From Elmis aenea (Eukaryota > Arthropoda > Insecta > Coleoptera > Elmidae): a stretch of 64,000 nt of DNA. The position numbers and the translations under genes were made by a program. The stretch is taken from positions 35,097,470 to 35,161,469 of the forward strand of contig OX393578.1 in assembly GCA_947652605.1 (NCBI GenBank), in the 5' to 3' direction. Shown here piece after piece: positions 1 through 33,600 of this stretch (positions are counted from its first letter, which is position 1; each line of letters opens with the position of its first letter). The notes below the pieces were generated by a model. It was not told the DNA's origin. It was given only the letters and a program-made list of their open reading frames with translations, and searched no databases.

Positions 1-261
1 CGATTATACCATCAGTTAACTAATTTTTTAATAAATACAATGACTGTAAACTTTGTAAAATGTGTACAGATATACAATATACAGGGTGTTTCCATTTGAA
101 TCGCTCTATAAGGACAAATATGTGGATTATTAAGAAAGTAACAAAAAAGAATTTTAAACAATATTGACTCAAATTTTAAAAGCAATCTAACAATGACAAC
201 GGAAATAAAATTTCTGAATTCGTTTCCGAGATGTAACCAAAAAAACTAAGTGTATTTAAAT

Positions 262-629
262 CAGGGCTTCGAACCGGAACTGAACCGAAAACCGTAAAAA
301 ACCGTAATTTTTGTCGGAACTGAACCGAAAAAAATTATCGGTTTATTACGGTTCGGTACATGTTCAACAAAATCGCGCGTTTTGTTTATATATGTTTCGT
401 TTAATAAATTATATTATCATCATATATGTTATATAATTATATTTCCAATTATTATACCTTATTATACCAAATAAAAACATTAAAAAAAATAAAAAGTAAT
501 CACTCGGAGCTGAACCGAAAACTGAAAACCGAAAAAAACGTTATTTTTTCCGGAACGAAAACCGGAACCGAACCGATATATATTTTTTTAATTGAACCGA
601 AACGAAAAAAATTACGGTTCGAAGCCTTG
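262..629. mobile_element. hAT-like MITE rich in gaaccg motifs
   Basis: The ends form imperfect inverted repeats (cagggcttcgaaccg at the left, its complement with one change at the right). They are bordered by an 8-bp direct repeat atttaaat at 254-261 and 630-637, the length typical of hAT target duplications. The interior is made of reiterated accgaaccg/aaccgtaa words and has no transposase. A relative with the same end architecture lies at 59803-60249. Confidence 0.7.
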
Positions 630-1694
630 ATTTAAATGTATTTAAGTTTATATTTTCACTCATTTTTAAAGGTAACATGCAGAAGAGACATAGCTAATTT
701 TGACGTAATCCATAAGTTAGTTTTTGGAGCGAATATGCATAAAATGTGATGCACTACTGTCTTCGTAACAGAAAACAACAAAAAACTGGTTAGTCAAATC
801 GTTCTAATATATATTAAAAAAGAGTTGATGAGCCTAATCAACAACATATAGATTTAATCTTTGAACTATAATAATATTAATAAATCTTTATTTAGCTTTT
901 TAGCTAATTTTACATACATTTCATTCTGCTTATATGTATTTGTACATATCCTCTTACTCTTATACTATTATAATATCTTAACATTATTTTTCACATATTC
1001 TATGCATAATTTTTTAAAGCTCGATATTGACGTTTGTTAAATTTCACAAGTAATTCATTAAAAATCTTGAGCCCTTTGTGGTACAAGGCGTTCTGTGTAT
1101 TTGTTTTCATTAATTTCGGTAGCCTAAAGTCATTTCTGTTCCTAGTCTGGTATTCGTGAATGTTACAACTTTGTATTAATTTGTTTGTCATGTAACGTGG
1201 TAAAAAATTATAGATTGCCTTATATATTAAAAATTGGCAATTAAACGTAATTTTTTGACGAATACGTAACTAAAGTGGTTAACTATATTTTGGAAACGAA
1301 TTCAGATATTTTATTACCGTTTTCACTTAAGTTTTTTATAAATTAGAGTCAATAACTTAAAAAAAAAAAGTATAACTTCATAAATAGGCATTGCATTAAA
1401 AGTAATACGCAGCATGTTACATACATTTTGTTTAGCGCTAAAAAGAATTTTAACGCTCATATATATACTGAACGTGATATTTTCTTTACACGACTTAAGC
1501 TGACTTTGGCACTGCATGCTCAGTAACAACGATAAATAAGTATTAATGTCGATGTATTTTAAAATATTTTTTCTGTTATCTGTCTAAAACGTGTCTTAAT
1601 AAAATGCATTCTAGTCACCCCTATGTCTTTTATTTTTAATAAATCATCCCTGCCATATTGATGAGTCTAAAAGCATCGATCTGAAAAATTATTA

Positions 1695-2117
1695 TGGGTA
1701 GTTCACACGGTGACTTTTAAAGTCGCGACTTTTAAAATCGCGACTTTAAAAGTCACCGTGTGAACTACCCAAATTAAAAGTCGCGACTTTAAAATAAAAA
1801 TGGCCGCTCTTGTAATTGCAGCATCGAGTGTAGTAGAGCAACTAATTATTTTGAAGTTGCTATTTGTTGATAATGTTCTAAAATCGTTGGAACATCTATT
1901 GGGGACATGATAAATTGGAAATCGATGACAAACAAATGTATATTAGGTTAGGTTAACCTAACTTATTTGTCTGTTATGTCAAAATATAAAAATATGGTAG
2001 GCTTACGTCAAATGTCGAACTGTCAAATCGAAGTCGCGACTTTTTAGTTCACACGGTGACTTTTAAAGTCGCGACTTTTAAAATCGCGACTTTAAAAGTC
2101 ACCGTGTGAACTACCCA
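1695..2117. mobile_element. Element with palindromic termini
   Basis: Each end is itself a near-perfect palindrome of about 75 bp (1696-1770 and 2045-2116) built from gggtagttcacacggtgac, a run of gtcgcgac/ttttaaa words, and the complement. The two palindromes are copies of each other, so the unit can fold at several levels. The spacer carries a ttaggttaggttaacctaa stretch near 1943. No protein is coded. It looks like a fold-back MITE of unknown superfamily. Confidence 0.7.
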
Positions 2118-2983
2118 TATATATGTTTTTTTTTGTACCAAACCGTGTTTTATGATACTAATTCACTTCTTTTGAAAAATTTAATGCTATCATCTAAAAT
2201 GTAATAATATAAATATAAATATAAAATTCACATAAATTCCAAAAAAGTAACACCATCTTTCAGCCTAAAATTTAGAAGAAAAAACAAAAACGTTGTTGAT
2301 GCTTTAAATTTTTGTTGCTTGTTTTTATGAACAATAAACGTACATTACTCTATTAGTGTAAATTTCCTCGAATTTTCAAAACAGCATCTACAGCTAAAAA
2401 CGCATATACCGAACACCGGTAGTGCGGTTGTATTGTGTTCGCGCTTAGCGTTTATTGTTGGATACGATTTAATTAAACATGAATGCAACATGGAACTGCA
2501 TAGTGTAGAGTTTGTTAAAACTGTCATTCATAGCTCTCAAATTTTTTATGCCAGTTTGAAAATTATTAGTCTTTTATGTTAATAAGTTGCAGAGCTGAAC
2601 ATCTTAATTTTATTTTTTTATTTTTCAAATTATCAGTTACAATTTTGTTTAGCTTTATTAAAAATATGAGAATTTATCTCGCAGTTATGTACATCACGAA
2701 TTATAACAGATTAGTAAGAAGTTGAATTTTTTTTTTAATTATTTTTTTTTCTGATTATTACAAGTTATTAGTAGTAGGCTACAAGTTAATAATATACGTT
2801 GTCATGATATTTTACGAGATTTAAGTATTAAGTAGGTATGTATATGTGGATGATGAAGATTTAAATACATTTTTAAGGAAAAACAATTTTTTTATATATT
2901 CGACAGCATCCCTTACAGTAAAACCCACCGCACGCCACTGGCACTAACAATGCGAGAGATATAAATATTATTCAGTATATCTA

Positions 2984-3050
2984 TTAGGGGTGGGCGATAT
3001 CGAAATTTCGAGTGAATATCGATATCGAGATATCGAAATGGCGATATAAA
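2984..3050. repeat. cgatat-rich palindromic patch
   Basis: A cluster of overlapping cgatat/atatcg/tatcga words follows a taggggtgggcgatatcg start. This may be the end of a degraded repeat element; no partner end was identified with confidence. Confidence 0.4.
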
Positions 3051-3770
3051 AAAGGAGGGTAGCTGTAGCTAAAAAAGTTAGTAATAAAATTTAAAAAAGA
3101 GAGACTGGTGACCCAGAAAAAAAAGCTTCTCGCCCTTATTTTTGTTTATCCATACCACGAAATATCGATATATTGCGCATTTTTTTTCTAATTTGTTGCT
3201 CCTTACCTTCCCACAGAATGAAGACGCGAAGCAAAAAAAATTATAGAGTGAGCAGCGGGCGCCGGCAGCCAAGCTCCCGGTTCCGTGCGTGCGTGAGTTT
3301 CGAGTGATGAGTAGGTACATTAGAATTTTTTTTTTTTATCCTTGCCTATGTATTTCCAGCCATTCTGCGTGGAACCCAGACAACCCTCGTACGATATACG
3401 TCATATACAAAAATAAGGTTAATTAAAACGTCTGGAGCGGTACTTTAAACTTTTTATATCCACAAATACACAATCACACATACGAAGATACATTTACCAT
3501 ATGACGAGTCATTTGGTACCAAACAATTTTTAATTTTAATAAAGTCTTAAATTTCTTTGGAAACTTGTCAATCAACTTAAGATGGTAATTCAAATATTTA
3601 AACCAAAAAAAACGTTATTGGTTTGTTTTATTATGTGCAGATCTCACAATTTCATGTCTCTTTTTTTTATTAGTCAACCAAAAATTGCAATTTCGTTCAT
3701 CCAGTTGGAGGTTATGAAAAAGTCAATCTTTTTTTTATTAATATAAATAACTTATTTAAATGTAACAAAA

Positions 3771-3776
3771 TTTATT
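3771..3776 (-). terminator. Candidate polyA signal of RGP1
   Basis: AATAAA on the minus strand, about 370 nt past the RGP1 stop codon. It is the nearest canonical hexamer I found; transcript evidence is absent. Confidence 0.35.
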
Positions 3777-4148
3777 AATATACAATAAACTACAAAACAT
3801 TTACAAAAAGTAACAGTATAAGATCAAATACTAATAAATAAATCATTGTTTTCTTACAACTTTCATTTTAATATGCCTTCTTAAGCATGACTTTAAGGCT
3901 TTTAGCCATCCTCTTTTCAATGCACACAATTAAAGGTATTTCATAGCAGTTAATTTCATATTATATTGATTGCTATTAGTTATACAAGACATAATTACGA
4001 CTAATACTGTTAAACACATCGACAAAGAGAATGGTAAGTTTAAAATTGTTGTACAGCAGTAGTTAAATGAACCAGTTCATAAAGAACACTGCCTAAACAT
4101 TTCTTAAGTTTCTAATTTTTCTTAATGAAAAAATTACAAAATTTGAAA

Positions 4149-5575
4149 CTAACGTATTGCTAATCTATGACTAGTCATAGTCTGTAACCCCTGAGCGACT
4201 TGAGCTGGAGTTGTAGAAAATAACTTTATGGGCAAACTCCAAACCATAGTTTCAACAGATATTTCTGCAGGGGCTTGCCAACCACATTGGTCCAAGCCTG
4301 GGTTTTCTAGTCTTTTACTTGTGCTTGTAACAAATTCAAAATGTAATCTCCATTTTAAACTCACTACAAACAAAATTAAAAATTAAATACATAATTGCTG
4401 GATATGTCAAAACAAAAAAAATACTAAAAAAAAATATTTTTGAATACTTACTTAAGGGTGTTGTAAAAGCTGGTGTAACATGTAGAGGGATCGGTAATAT
4501 CAACTGAGTGTAATTCATTCCCAAACAAACTTCATGATGTTTACTGAATGTGATAATTCTGGACTGTTTCGTTTTTGCATTCCCTTGTTCTATATTTGTT
4601 TCTTCTTCACACTGTAACGAGACTGATACTTGAACACATGTTACAGTGGCTACTGTAAAATCGAATGTACCAATGATATCTTCTCCCAGTTTATATGCAG
4701 GTTTAAACAAACAAAATCGAGCTACTTTGCCCCAAATGTTGGATATCATATAAAAATTTGGATTTCTTCGTGCAGTTATATTCTGTATCATAAAAATTTA
4801 ATTTTACATTGTCAATTAATTCAATAAATATCTCAAATATAATATAATTAATATTATACTATACACACAATAATTACCTGTAACGTTTGCAAAGCCACAT
4901 CGAAAGGTGTATCCTTTTGATGAATTTCTAGAAACGGATTTGCAGGAGATAATTCTTCTGTTGTATCATTACATAAACCTCCAATCTCATTAATAGTTGC
5001 TGTGCTAACAGGAAGAACACGAATAGGAACTCGTAGTAATTTAACTGGACAATTAACACGTTGTGTGCCAATAGTTATTTTATAGGAGTATTTTACAAGC
5101 TGCCCTCGATAAGATGGTGGTGAATCACTTGGAATTTTTTCGCGATAAATATCTAAAAACAACAATTATCTCAAATGGATCACATTACAATTTTGTTGTA
5201 TATTTTTAAAAAGGCATAAATTACTTATTTACATGTTTTTGTTTGGCCAGGATAAAGTCGCAAATCACAAAACAATATTTTGGGTTTGGTAGCAATTTCG
5301 ATATGTCCAGCTTCTTGAGTACATGCAGCAAGAGCAGTATCATTGAGCGATAGTTGCATACTTAAACTGTTTTCACGTTTATGAACTTTACCATCTGTTG
5401 TGCACTGACAATGAATTTGTGCAGAAGCCCACGCTAAACTTTCACAAACATCATTATTGCTCTGAGATACTTTATGTAAAGGTGAAGGAGGATGACAAAA
5501 CGATATAGTGCACTCCACTAATTCACCAGAAAGGAACACTGGTCCCCTAATTAAACGTGCCGTTATATCGATCAT
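4149..5575 (-). CDS. RGP1: RAB6A-GEF complex partner protein 2 (RGP1 homologue)
   Basis: RGP1 pairs with RIC1 to form the nucleotide-exchange factor that activates Rab6 on Golgi membranes for endosome-to-Golgi and intra-Golgi retrograde transport. Four coding exons in transcription order are 5575-5233, 5152-4878, 4782-4452 and 4363-4149. All junctions are GT-AG and keep frame, giving 387 residues, close to the human protein. Landmarks that match the family are SRGPVFL-like RGPVFLSGE at the start, SLAWASAQIHCQ, KILFCDLRLYPGQTK ending exon 1, PPSYRGQLVKYSYKITIG in exon 2, YKLGEDIIGTFDF in exon 3 and VSLKWRLHFEFVTS opening exon 4 (the spliced codon makes LMSLKW). The fold is expected to be arrestin-like. 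The start is the first ATG of a run that aligns with the family N-terminus. It is divergent from PKD and shows no damage. Confidence 0.93.
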
Positions 5576-6656
5576 GTTAAAAATTAAAACTGCTTATGGT
5601 CTTCATTCACTATTACATTAATTCAATAAATTCTAGTCTTAAAATAAAATGTTAAAGTATAAAAATAAAAAAAACTCATCAATCCATACGTGTCAAGTAA
5701 ATAGTGAAAGATGAACTACAGGTTATTTGAATTACGAGTTATATAAACTACCGACGTTATTAACTAAATTCTTGGAGTTTTAAAGAAATAATGCTTGATA
5801 AAACATGACATTCAATTAAGGCTTCGATTAAATGCAGTTTTTGATTTACTAGAGATAATATTAAAGTTAATATATTGAATAACATGAAGCAATAATTAGT
5901 TCCACTAATGAACTCTAGTTTTTCAGTAACGCCAACAGCATTACAAAAGTTGATGTGTTACAACGTTACAACTTGTTTATTTATTCAACAAATGGTCAAA
6001 AAATTTATGATATTGTAATAGTTTTATCAAAACGATTACAGTTTTCATACAATATTTTACGAAAATAGTGATATATTTCATCCAAAAGTTTCGATTTTAT
6101 TTTCTTTAGAGTGTCTACAATGTTTGTTAGGAATGTCAATATGTTATGTATTAGTACGTCATTTCGAGTTCTATTCTATAGTATATCATTAAAAATTAAA
6201 TTTCTCTGTTATGTGTAATGTAATGATCAGTAAAAGATATATCTTGGTAAGTGCGATGGCATTTATAAAATAAATTAAACTGTATGTTTACTTAATTCGA
6301 TTAATTTGACATGTAATCGTTTGCCTGACAGGTGTCTAACGGTACTACCATAAAGTCATCAGATTCTTAAATTGCCAAATTTACACTAAATTGTAATATC
6401 ATTACAGATTTTATTGATATGTTTTAATTTGAACATCTATAACATTCGTATGAGTTGAAATGTTATTTGAAACTGTTTTGTTTACTCATTAGATGAGCAA
6501 ACTTTATAGGTACTATTCTACTATTATTGTAAAGTAGTTCAGAATATGCTTTTTCAAACGTTTAAGCAATGTTGTCATGAAGTATGTAATGTACAGTAGT
6601 TTTTCTACAACACTTTTGCATTTTACAGTTCGTAGTAATGCTCTGAAGAATCCACG
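5576..6656. promoter_or_regulatory. Divergent intergenic region RGP1 / PKD
   Basis: About 1.1 kb separates the RGP1 start codon (minus) from the PKD start codon (plus), so both promoters and 5' UTRs must lie here. The sequence is AT-rich without a clear TATA box or repeat element. A short upstream ORF (ATG CTC TGA) sits just before the PKD start. Role inferred from gene orientation only. Confidence 0.5.
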
Positions 6657-27321
<20,665 letters not shown>

Positions 27322-27596
27322 CCAGCTTACGGATGGTTGCATCATTTGAAAAAGTGCCTGCGTGGTATGAAGGCATAGGCAGCTCATTACCGCTACTTGT
27401 GAGGTTGGATGTAATCTTATTTATATCTGTGATACGATTGCAGTTATAATTTTATTTATACATGTGAAAACACTACTCATATTATTTACTAACATACGTA
27501 TCGTTTATTTAAATCACTGTTATTGTATCATGTCTTGTTGAATGTAAATTGATGTTATATAGTGTGTTCAAAGATGACAGCAGCTTTAATTTCAAA

Positions 27597-27602
27597 AATA
27601 AA
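27597..27602 (+). terminator. Candidate polyA signal of PKD
   Basis: AATAAA about 275 nt after the PKD stop codon. Other hexamers occur further down, so the 3' UTR may be longer. Confidence 0.4.
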
Positions 27603-28614
27603 CTGCGTGAGTGCAATTGTTATTATAATGGCTGTTGATACTAGTTGCAATATATCAAAAATATTTATAAAAAATTGCTTTTGAAACACATGCTTTGTCA
27701 TTAATAGCATTTTTTCACAATAATTAGGCCAAATTACATTTACATATTTAGTTAATTTGTAGAACCATCTTAGTTAACTTTTACACATTTCAATATCAGT
27801 TACTACTTCCAAAGACCTTACATGCTTAGTGAAAAACAAATTTAAATTTTTAATTGTGTTTAATACTAGATTAGTGTATGCTCATTTTATTTTCTTCATT
27901 AATTATCATGATTGAAAAATGTTTGTGCAGTGTCCATTATCGTTGCCATTTATTCTTGTAAAACGTTGCATAAACTGTTTGTTTTTAACCTGAAACATGG
28001 GGGATTGGGTAATCTCGACTGTATAAAATTTCCAGTGGGTCAGTGCTGATATGAAATATATTTATTTTAAAACAAAAAATGTTTTTAGGGCAAATGACAT
28101 ATTTGTCAGTTTGTACTCTTAACATAAAAATTATTAGTGTGACAATACATTTGAAACCAATTCACTTTCCAGAAATAATATTTTAAGAGCTAATCACAAT
28201 GAAAAAAATTATCGAAGCATTTTTCACCTTTTTGACAATAATTAAACAAAAGATTCTTAACTTTTCGACATCATTGATTTCTCAGATTTATTTTAATTAC
28301 TATTAATTTTATATTTTGTTTATTATTAATTATTTGTAAGTAAATAATAAACATTGTTTTTTAAACACTTGTTTTTAGTGTTAATATCATATTTTATATG
28401 TAAAAAAAAAACATTGTATGTGGTGCTAACTTCATCAGTTGGTTGTTGGTTGAGTTGGTTCCCGATTAGGAATTGTGTTGAAGTTTCTTAACCATACAGC
28501 TTTTTAAGATGATAATTATATTCTTGTTTGAGCAATTTTTTGACAACTGCTCTCATTCGATTTTCTTTATTTCCATAATTATCTAAAAGTTTTAGTATAC
28601 TTTCATTTGAATGT

Positions 28615-28711
28615 TGTAGAAAAAATTCTTGTAGTTGGCACCTTCAATTAATATTTTTCACTGTAGAAAAAATTCTTGTAGTTGTTGGCACCTTCAATTA
28701 ATATTTTTCAC
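28615..28711. repeat. Tandem duplication, two units
   Basis: A unit of 47 bp (28615-28661) beginning tgtagaaaaaattcttgtag is repeated at once as a 50-bp unit (28662-28711) that differs by one extra ttg. The near identity indicates a recent event. Confidence 0.85.
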
Positions 28712-29139
28712 TATAAATTTACATCTTTTCATTAAATTAAGAATTGATTGAAACTGCCAAAAGCCCACAAAGTGGCTTATTTTTTTAATACATATTTTTC
28801 GATTTTTGCCGGATTCTCACAAGTTAACTATTATTTTCTTATCTTTTTTGAAAATTTTGTCATTCTACGGTTTACATTAAGTGACAATTATAGTTAGAAA
28901 ATGTGTACTACTTCCTAAAGGTAGATTCCAACCTTTTATTGATGAATGTTTCTATGCAAAAATCTTTTTATTTCAATAAATTGCATTTCCATTTTATTGA
29001 CTAAACTTGACCAAAATATGAAAATAATTGTGGGTAACAGAAAAATTAATTAACTGGGGAAAGTTAAAATATGCAACCTGCATACAAAAATTAAAATGTA
29101 AATGAAACATATTTTTGTCACAAATAATATGTGTTATAC

Positions 29140-30592
29140 CAGAGTTGACCTGATTTAAATCAACTGATTTTTTAAAATTAAAATCATGATTAAAATCAAA
29201 CTTTATTTTTTTTCACGATTCTACGTCACATATAAATTAAATGCGCGTTTTACTTCCACGCGCTGAAACAACCGTCGGAAACATTGCCTATTGGCTCCTT
29301 TTAGGTCAGGGAGAAATAAAATCTCTACAGAAATTTCCTTGTTAAAAAAGCATTCCAGTAGATTTACTTTGTAAATGTTCACAATAATAATTAATTTTAG
29401 GGTCAAAAAAGATCTACAGACTCATTCAAAAAGTTTGCAACAATTGGAAAAGTTTTTTATTATCGATTCCTCAGAAAATTTTATTCCTGATAAAAGTTGA
29501 TGCATAAGCTAAAACTAATTTTAAGATGAAAAAAAAATTATATGACACTAGATTTTAAGTATTTTAAAAATATTCGCAAAAGTAAAGTGCCCTTAATTTA
29601 AAACTTACAAAAAAATGAATGGGAAGAAATTATTGTTTAGAAATCAAAAATATGGCAATACGAAATTTGACTATAATTTCATTTTCGAATTTAATAGTAA
29701 TGTCAACATCCAAAAAGTTAGTTGCAAATAATAGATAAGTTTTTTATTATCGATTAATCGGAAAATTATATTCTTAAGAAAAGTTGGTGCATGGTCTAAA
29801 ACTTTTAACATTTACAAAAGATCGATCAAAGTTCATACAACACTAGCTTTTAGCGATTTAAGAACAATTTGCAAGATTAAAGTGCTCTTATTAAGGAGTT
29901 TAAAAAAAAAACAAGGGAAAACGATTATTTATTTAATATTATTTTTAAATTGTAAACAACTTTTTTTAAACTTTTTAAAAAATTTTAAAATAAGGGCGCT
30001 ACTATTTTCGAATATTTCTAAACTCATTAAAATCTAGTGTTATATGAATTTATATTGAACTTTTTTCAACTTAAAATTAGTTTTAGATAATGTACCAACT
30101 TTTCTCAAGAATAAAATTATTCGAGAAACCAATAATAAAAAGTTTTTTCAATTTTGCAGACTTTTTGATGTTGAAATTAGTATAAAAATAAATATTTTGA
30201 CGTCATATTTCACCTTTGGTCGTATTTTTGAATTCTAAAAAATCATTCGCTATGATGTTTTTTTTTGTAACTCTTAAAATAAGGCTCTTGGAATATTTCT
30301 GAAATTGCTAAAATCTAGTATCGTATGAATTTTTATGAAATGTTTTTCATCTTAAAATTAATTTTGGTCATCCTCCCAACTTTTATCAAGAATAAAAGTT
30401 TCTGAGAAATACTTTTTGAATTACGCTGTATAGAAGATTACAATGTAGGGCGAATAATGAATAAATTAGTTTTAGGAGGAAAAATAGGCAAGTTTCTTTT
30501 AAAAAAATTAAAAATCTGATTTTTTTGATTTTTTAAATTTAAATCAATGATTTTTGATTTTTTAAATAAAAATCAAATTTTACCCAACCCTG
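29140..30592. mobile_element. Element with cagagttg / caaccctg ends
   Basis: The ends are cagagttgacctgatttaaa and, from the right, cagggttgggtaaaatttga. Both ends are bordered inside by gatttaaatcaa/tttttgatttt repeats. The interior is built from several diverged, partly inverted sub-copies of a unit containing actagattttaa, aaaagttgatgca and ttaagatgaaaaa. A related copy is nested at about 47508-48282. Confidence 0.65.
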
Positions 30593-31178
30593 TTTATGCT
30601 ACCAATCCGCCTTTCACATAAATCATGGACTGTTTGTTAATGAAGAAATTTCATTATCAGTGGTTGCTTAGCAACGAAAATAAAATAATAGTTATTTATG
30701 TACCAAGCGTGGTTATTTGCCTCGACTTCATCTCGGCAAATAATATCCACGCTCGTGATAAAAAGTCGAACTTTACTGCCGAGATGCATATTAAATTTTT
30801 TCTGCAATCGTCAAGGAAATAGCGAAAAATCAAGCAAATACATAAGGTTTTACTTCATCTTTCAGATTCTTATTTTCCTGTCAAATATGTATTGAACAAA
30901 AGCACGCCCACTTTTACTAAGTTCAACCAATGAGCGTAGCACGTTTTACTTTTTTACTGCCTATTTTACTTTTTTACTGCCGATCGGCAGTGAAAATGAT
31001 TATTACAGCCGCTTTTGGGTACTTACTGAGCTAGTTTAGTGACAATTGCAGAAAAACAACATTATCTCGAACTGTTATAGTCATTATCAACATTTTGTTA
31101 TCTACATTATGATATTAAGTAAAATGGTTATGATTTAAAGTAAGTAAAATAATACTCAATATAAATGCATTATCTTAA

Positions 31179-31551
31179 CCACTTAACGCACAAGTCCGGG
31201 TCTGACACACTTGTATAGTGCGAAATAAAACTTTTAAGGCTTCTATGAGGCACGATTTTTGTAAAAGTATAATGAGTCTGAAAGATTTAAAATAGTGTAC
31301 TGTTAGTGACAATAGCGGTACTCTTATAAAATGCATTTAATCAGCATTTAGTACATCGCTAAACCCGCTAGGGTAAACGTGTTATAAGTATCCCACAACA
31401 ATTTCAATTTTTTTTCAGCCCCCCTCCAACATCTCACGCCACTGAAAATGCAAAAGATATGTTACACTATACCTTACTATTGCTTTTCTGTGAAAAAAAA
31501 GTCAATCGTTTTTGACCACCAAATTGTAAAAAAAGTCGTGCCGTTCAGTGG
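31179..31551. mobile_element. piggyBac-type MITE
   Basis: TTAA borders both sides (31175-31178 and 31552-31555). The inverted ends are ccacttaacgcac and, from the right, ccactgaacggcac. The interior is non-coding. TTAA plus CC-starting ends supports piggyBac-family mobilisation. Confidence 0.7.
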
Positions 31552-32393
31552 TTAATGCAGGTCATACATGAATACTCAAGTATATTTTAAAAATAATAGC
31601 AATATATGGCTTTATTTGTAATAACGAGAAATGTAGAAAATTTATATGAATATATTAACAACAAGTATGTATTTAAAACCACAATTTATATATCATACAC
31701 AAAAATTCTTGTTAAAATATGAGTTTTTTACTTAACAAAACCGTTTCTTAAACAAGACTATTCAAAATAAATTAACTTACGATACTCAATGTGAATGCTC
31801 ATTAAAAAGAAAGGATATAATTATGTTTATGTATGTAGGCCACAAACATTATTTAAAATGTTGTTGTATACATTTCATGCCTTTTTTTGATAATAGACTG
31901 TTTTTTGTACATCTTGGTAAAAGCTCTCTTTTTTTTAATTGTAAACCTTTATACCGAATTGAATTGAATAAAGCAAAACCCGGTAAACGGATGTCCTGAT
32001 TAATCCAAATGGATTGTCTGACAAAATTGTATGTTTCAGTTAATTTACTTCTCAGTTTAAGTGATTAAATCGTAATTTTACTGTCTATTTTTGTTTTTGC
32101 ATTTGAAAACATAAAGAAAGGCATTTTATACGTTGATCACGTTTTTCCAAATTATTTAACATTCACAACACGTTGCTATATCTATGATATTCACTTAAAC
32201 TTCTTGCATATGATACAGTTTAAATTTTATTTACATAATAAATAGATCCATGTAATGTATAAAGACCTTTTATATAACTTAGTTTCAATTTATAAAAACT
32301 TTGCTATTAAACTAAGTAATGATTTGCTCATTCTAGATGTTAATTTTTTTATCATTTGATTTTCATTAATTTACGATACTGAATATGCTCAAT

Positions 32394-33600
32394 CAGAGCT
32401 GGGCAAGTACTGGCCAAAAATTACTTAAGTCTTAAGTACTTATGAAAAGTACTTGGATCATAAGTACCAGTACGGCTATTTTTAAAAGTACTGATTCTTA
32501 AGTACAAGTACTTGCAAAAAGTACTTAAGTATTTCTCAAGTACTTTTTGCAGATATTATTTAGAGACTACAGCATTACTGATGTTACTAGTATAAAACCC
32601 TTTTTGATGTCAGCAACCAGTTAAAATTATTACAGAATATGTAAATTTTTATTACTTTTAATAGTAAATGATTACAGTTTATTAAAAAAGCAGTTAACAA
32701 TTTTGCGCAGATAAAATTAAAAATGGATTTTGAACAGTTTTCTTATGACATTTTTCTCTAAATTGTAAATTTCTGAAGGTTTACGACCCGAAAATGTATA
32801 TTTCGATTTTTTGAACACCCTTTGTGTGGTAAACTAAAACAGATTTGTTTAAAATTAATTTCCTAGTAAGACAAAAACTTTTCTTTCTTTTACATTTTTA
32901 TAAAAGCTGTAACTCGATTGCCATTTGGGGCGTTATTTTTGTGACAGTGTAACCTGAACGCATACTATATTAGGAGTAGTTTAGATGTGCTCAAATAGAT
33001 TTCACTATTATATACTGTTAATTAATTTTGAAAACGTTTCGTTTTTTCATTAATATAGTGATAAGAGCGACACTACAGTACACTTACTATGAACATTTCT
33101 GCTAAACTTCTATATACATGAGACGTACAAAAAAAATATACATGGTTCAAATCAGTAATTAACTATACTAATTTTAGTAATTCAGGGTCAAAAATGAAAG
33201 AATTGTTCACAATGTAATACAATAAATGTTGTAAGATAAGGTTTACCTTATAAAGTTTAATTTTTATTTAATAAAACTGTTGTCCATATTACTACACACA
33301 CACAATCTTTTCAACTGTAGCTATTCTTTGCACCCCAATGCGGGTTGTGTTTGAAACTTTTTTACTTTCAACACGTTGAAAACTACAGTTCCTATCTTAT
33401 AAAACTGAATATCTTAACCTCTTCAGGGACTAATGCATAAAAGCCGCAAAGTAATAAGTACCAGTATTTTCACCGAAGTACTTGAGATTCAAGTCCTAAA
33501 TAACTAATTTTAAAATGTACTGCAGTACAAGTCTTAAGTACCGGAAAAGTACTTGAAAAAGTACTGAAGTAAAAAAATACTTAAGTAATGCCCAGCTCTG
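32394..33600. mobile_element. hAT-like element made of aagtactt words
   Basis: The terminal repeats are cagagctgggcaagtact and, from the right, cagagctgggcattact. A perfect 8-bp duplication tgctcaat lies at 32386-32393 and 33601-33608. Sub-terminal regions on both sides consist of reiterated taagtactt/agtact words that are self-complementary. No transposase is visible in the roughly 1-kb core. Confidence 0.85.

Larger units (their letters stand above)
1..3770. other. Gene-free left flank
   Basis: No coding exon is recognisable on either strand. The stretch holds one end of an element beginning acagggtgtttcc near 81, a hAT-like element (262-629), a double-palindrome element (1695-2117) and a cgatat-rich patch (2984-3050). 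The rest is AT-rich sequence with homopolymer runs. The short ORFs here show no family resemblance. Confidence 0.6.

Noticed and set aside
1943..1961. Interstitial telomere array
   Set aside because: Only two TTAGG units beside their complement; too short to call.
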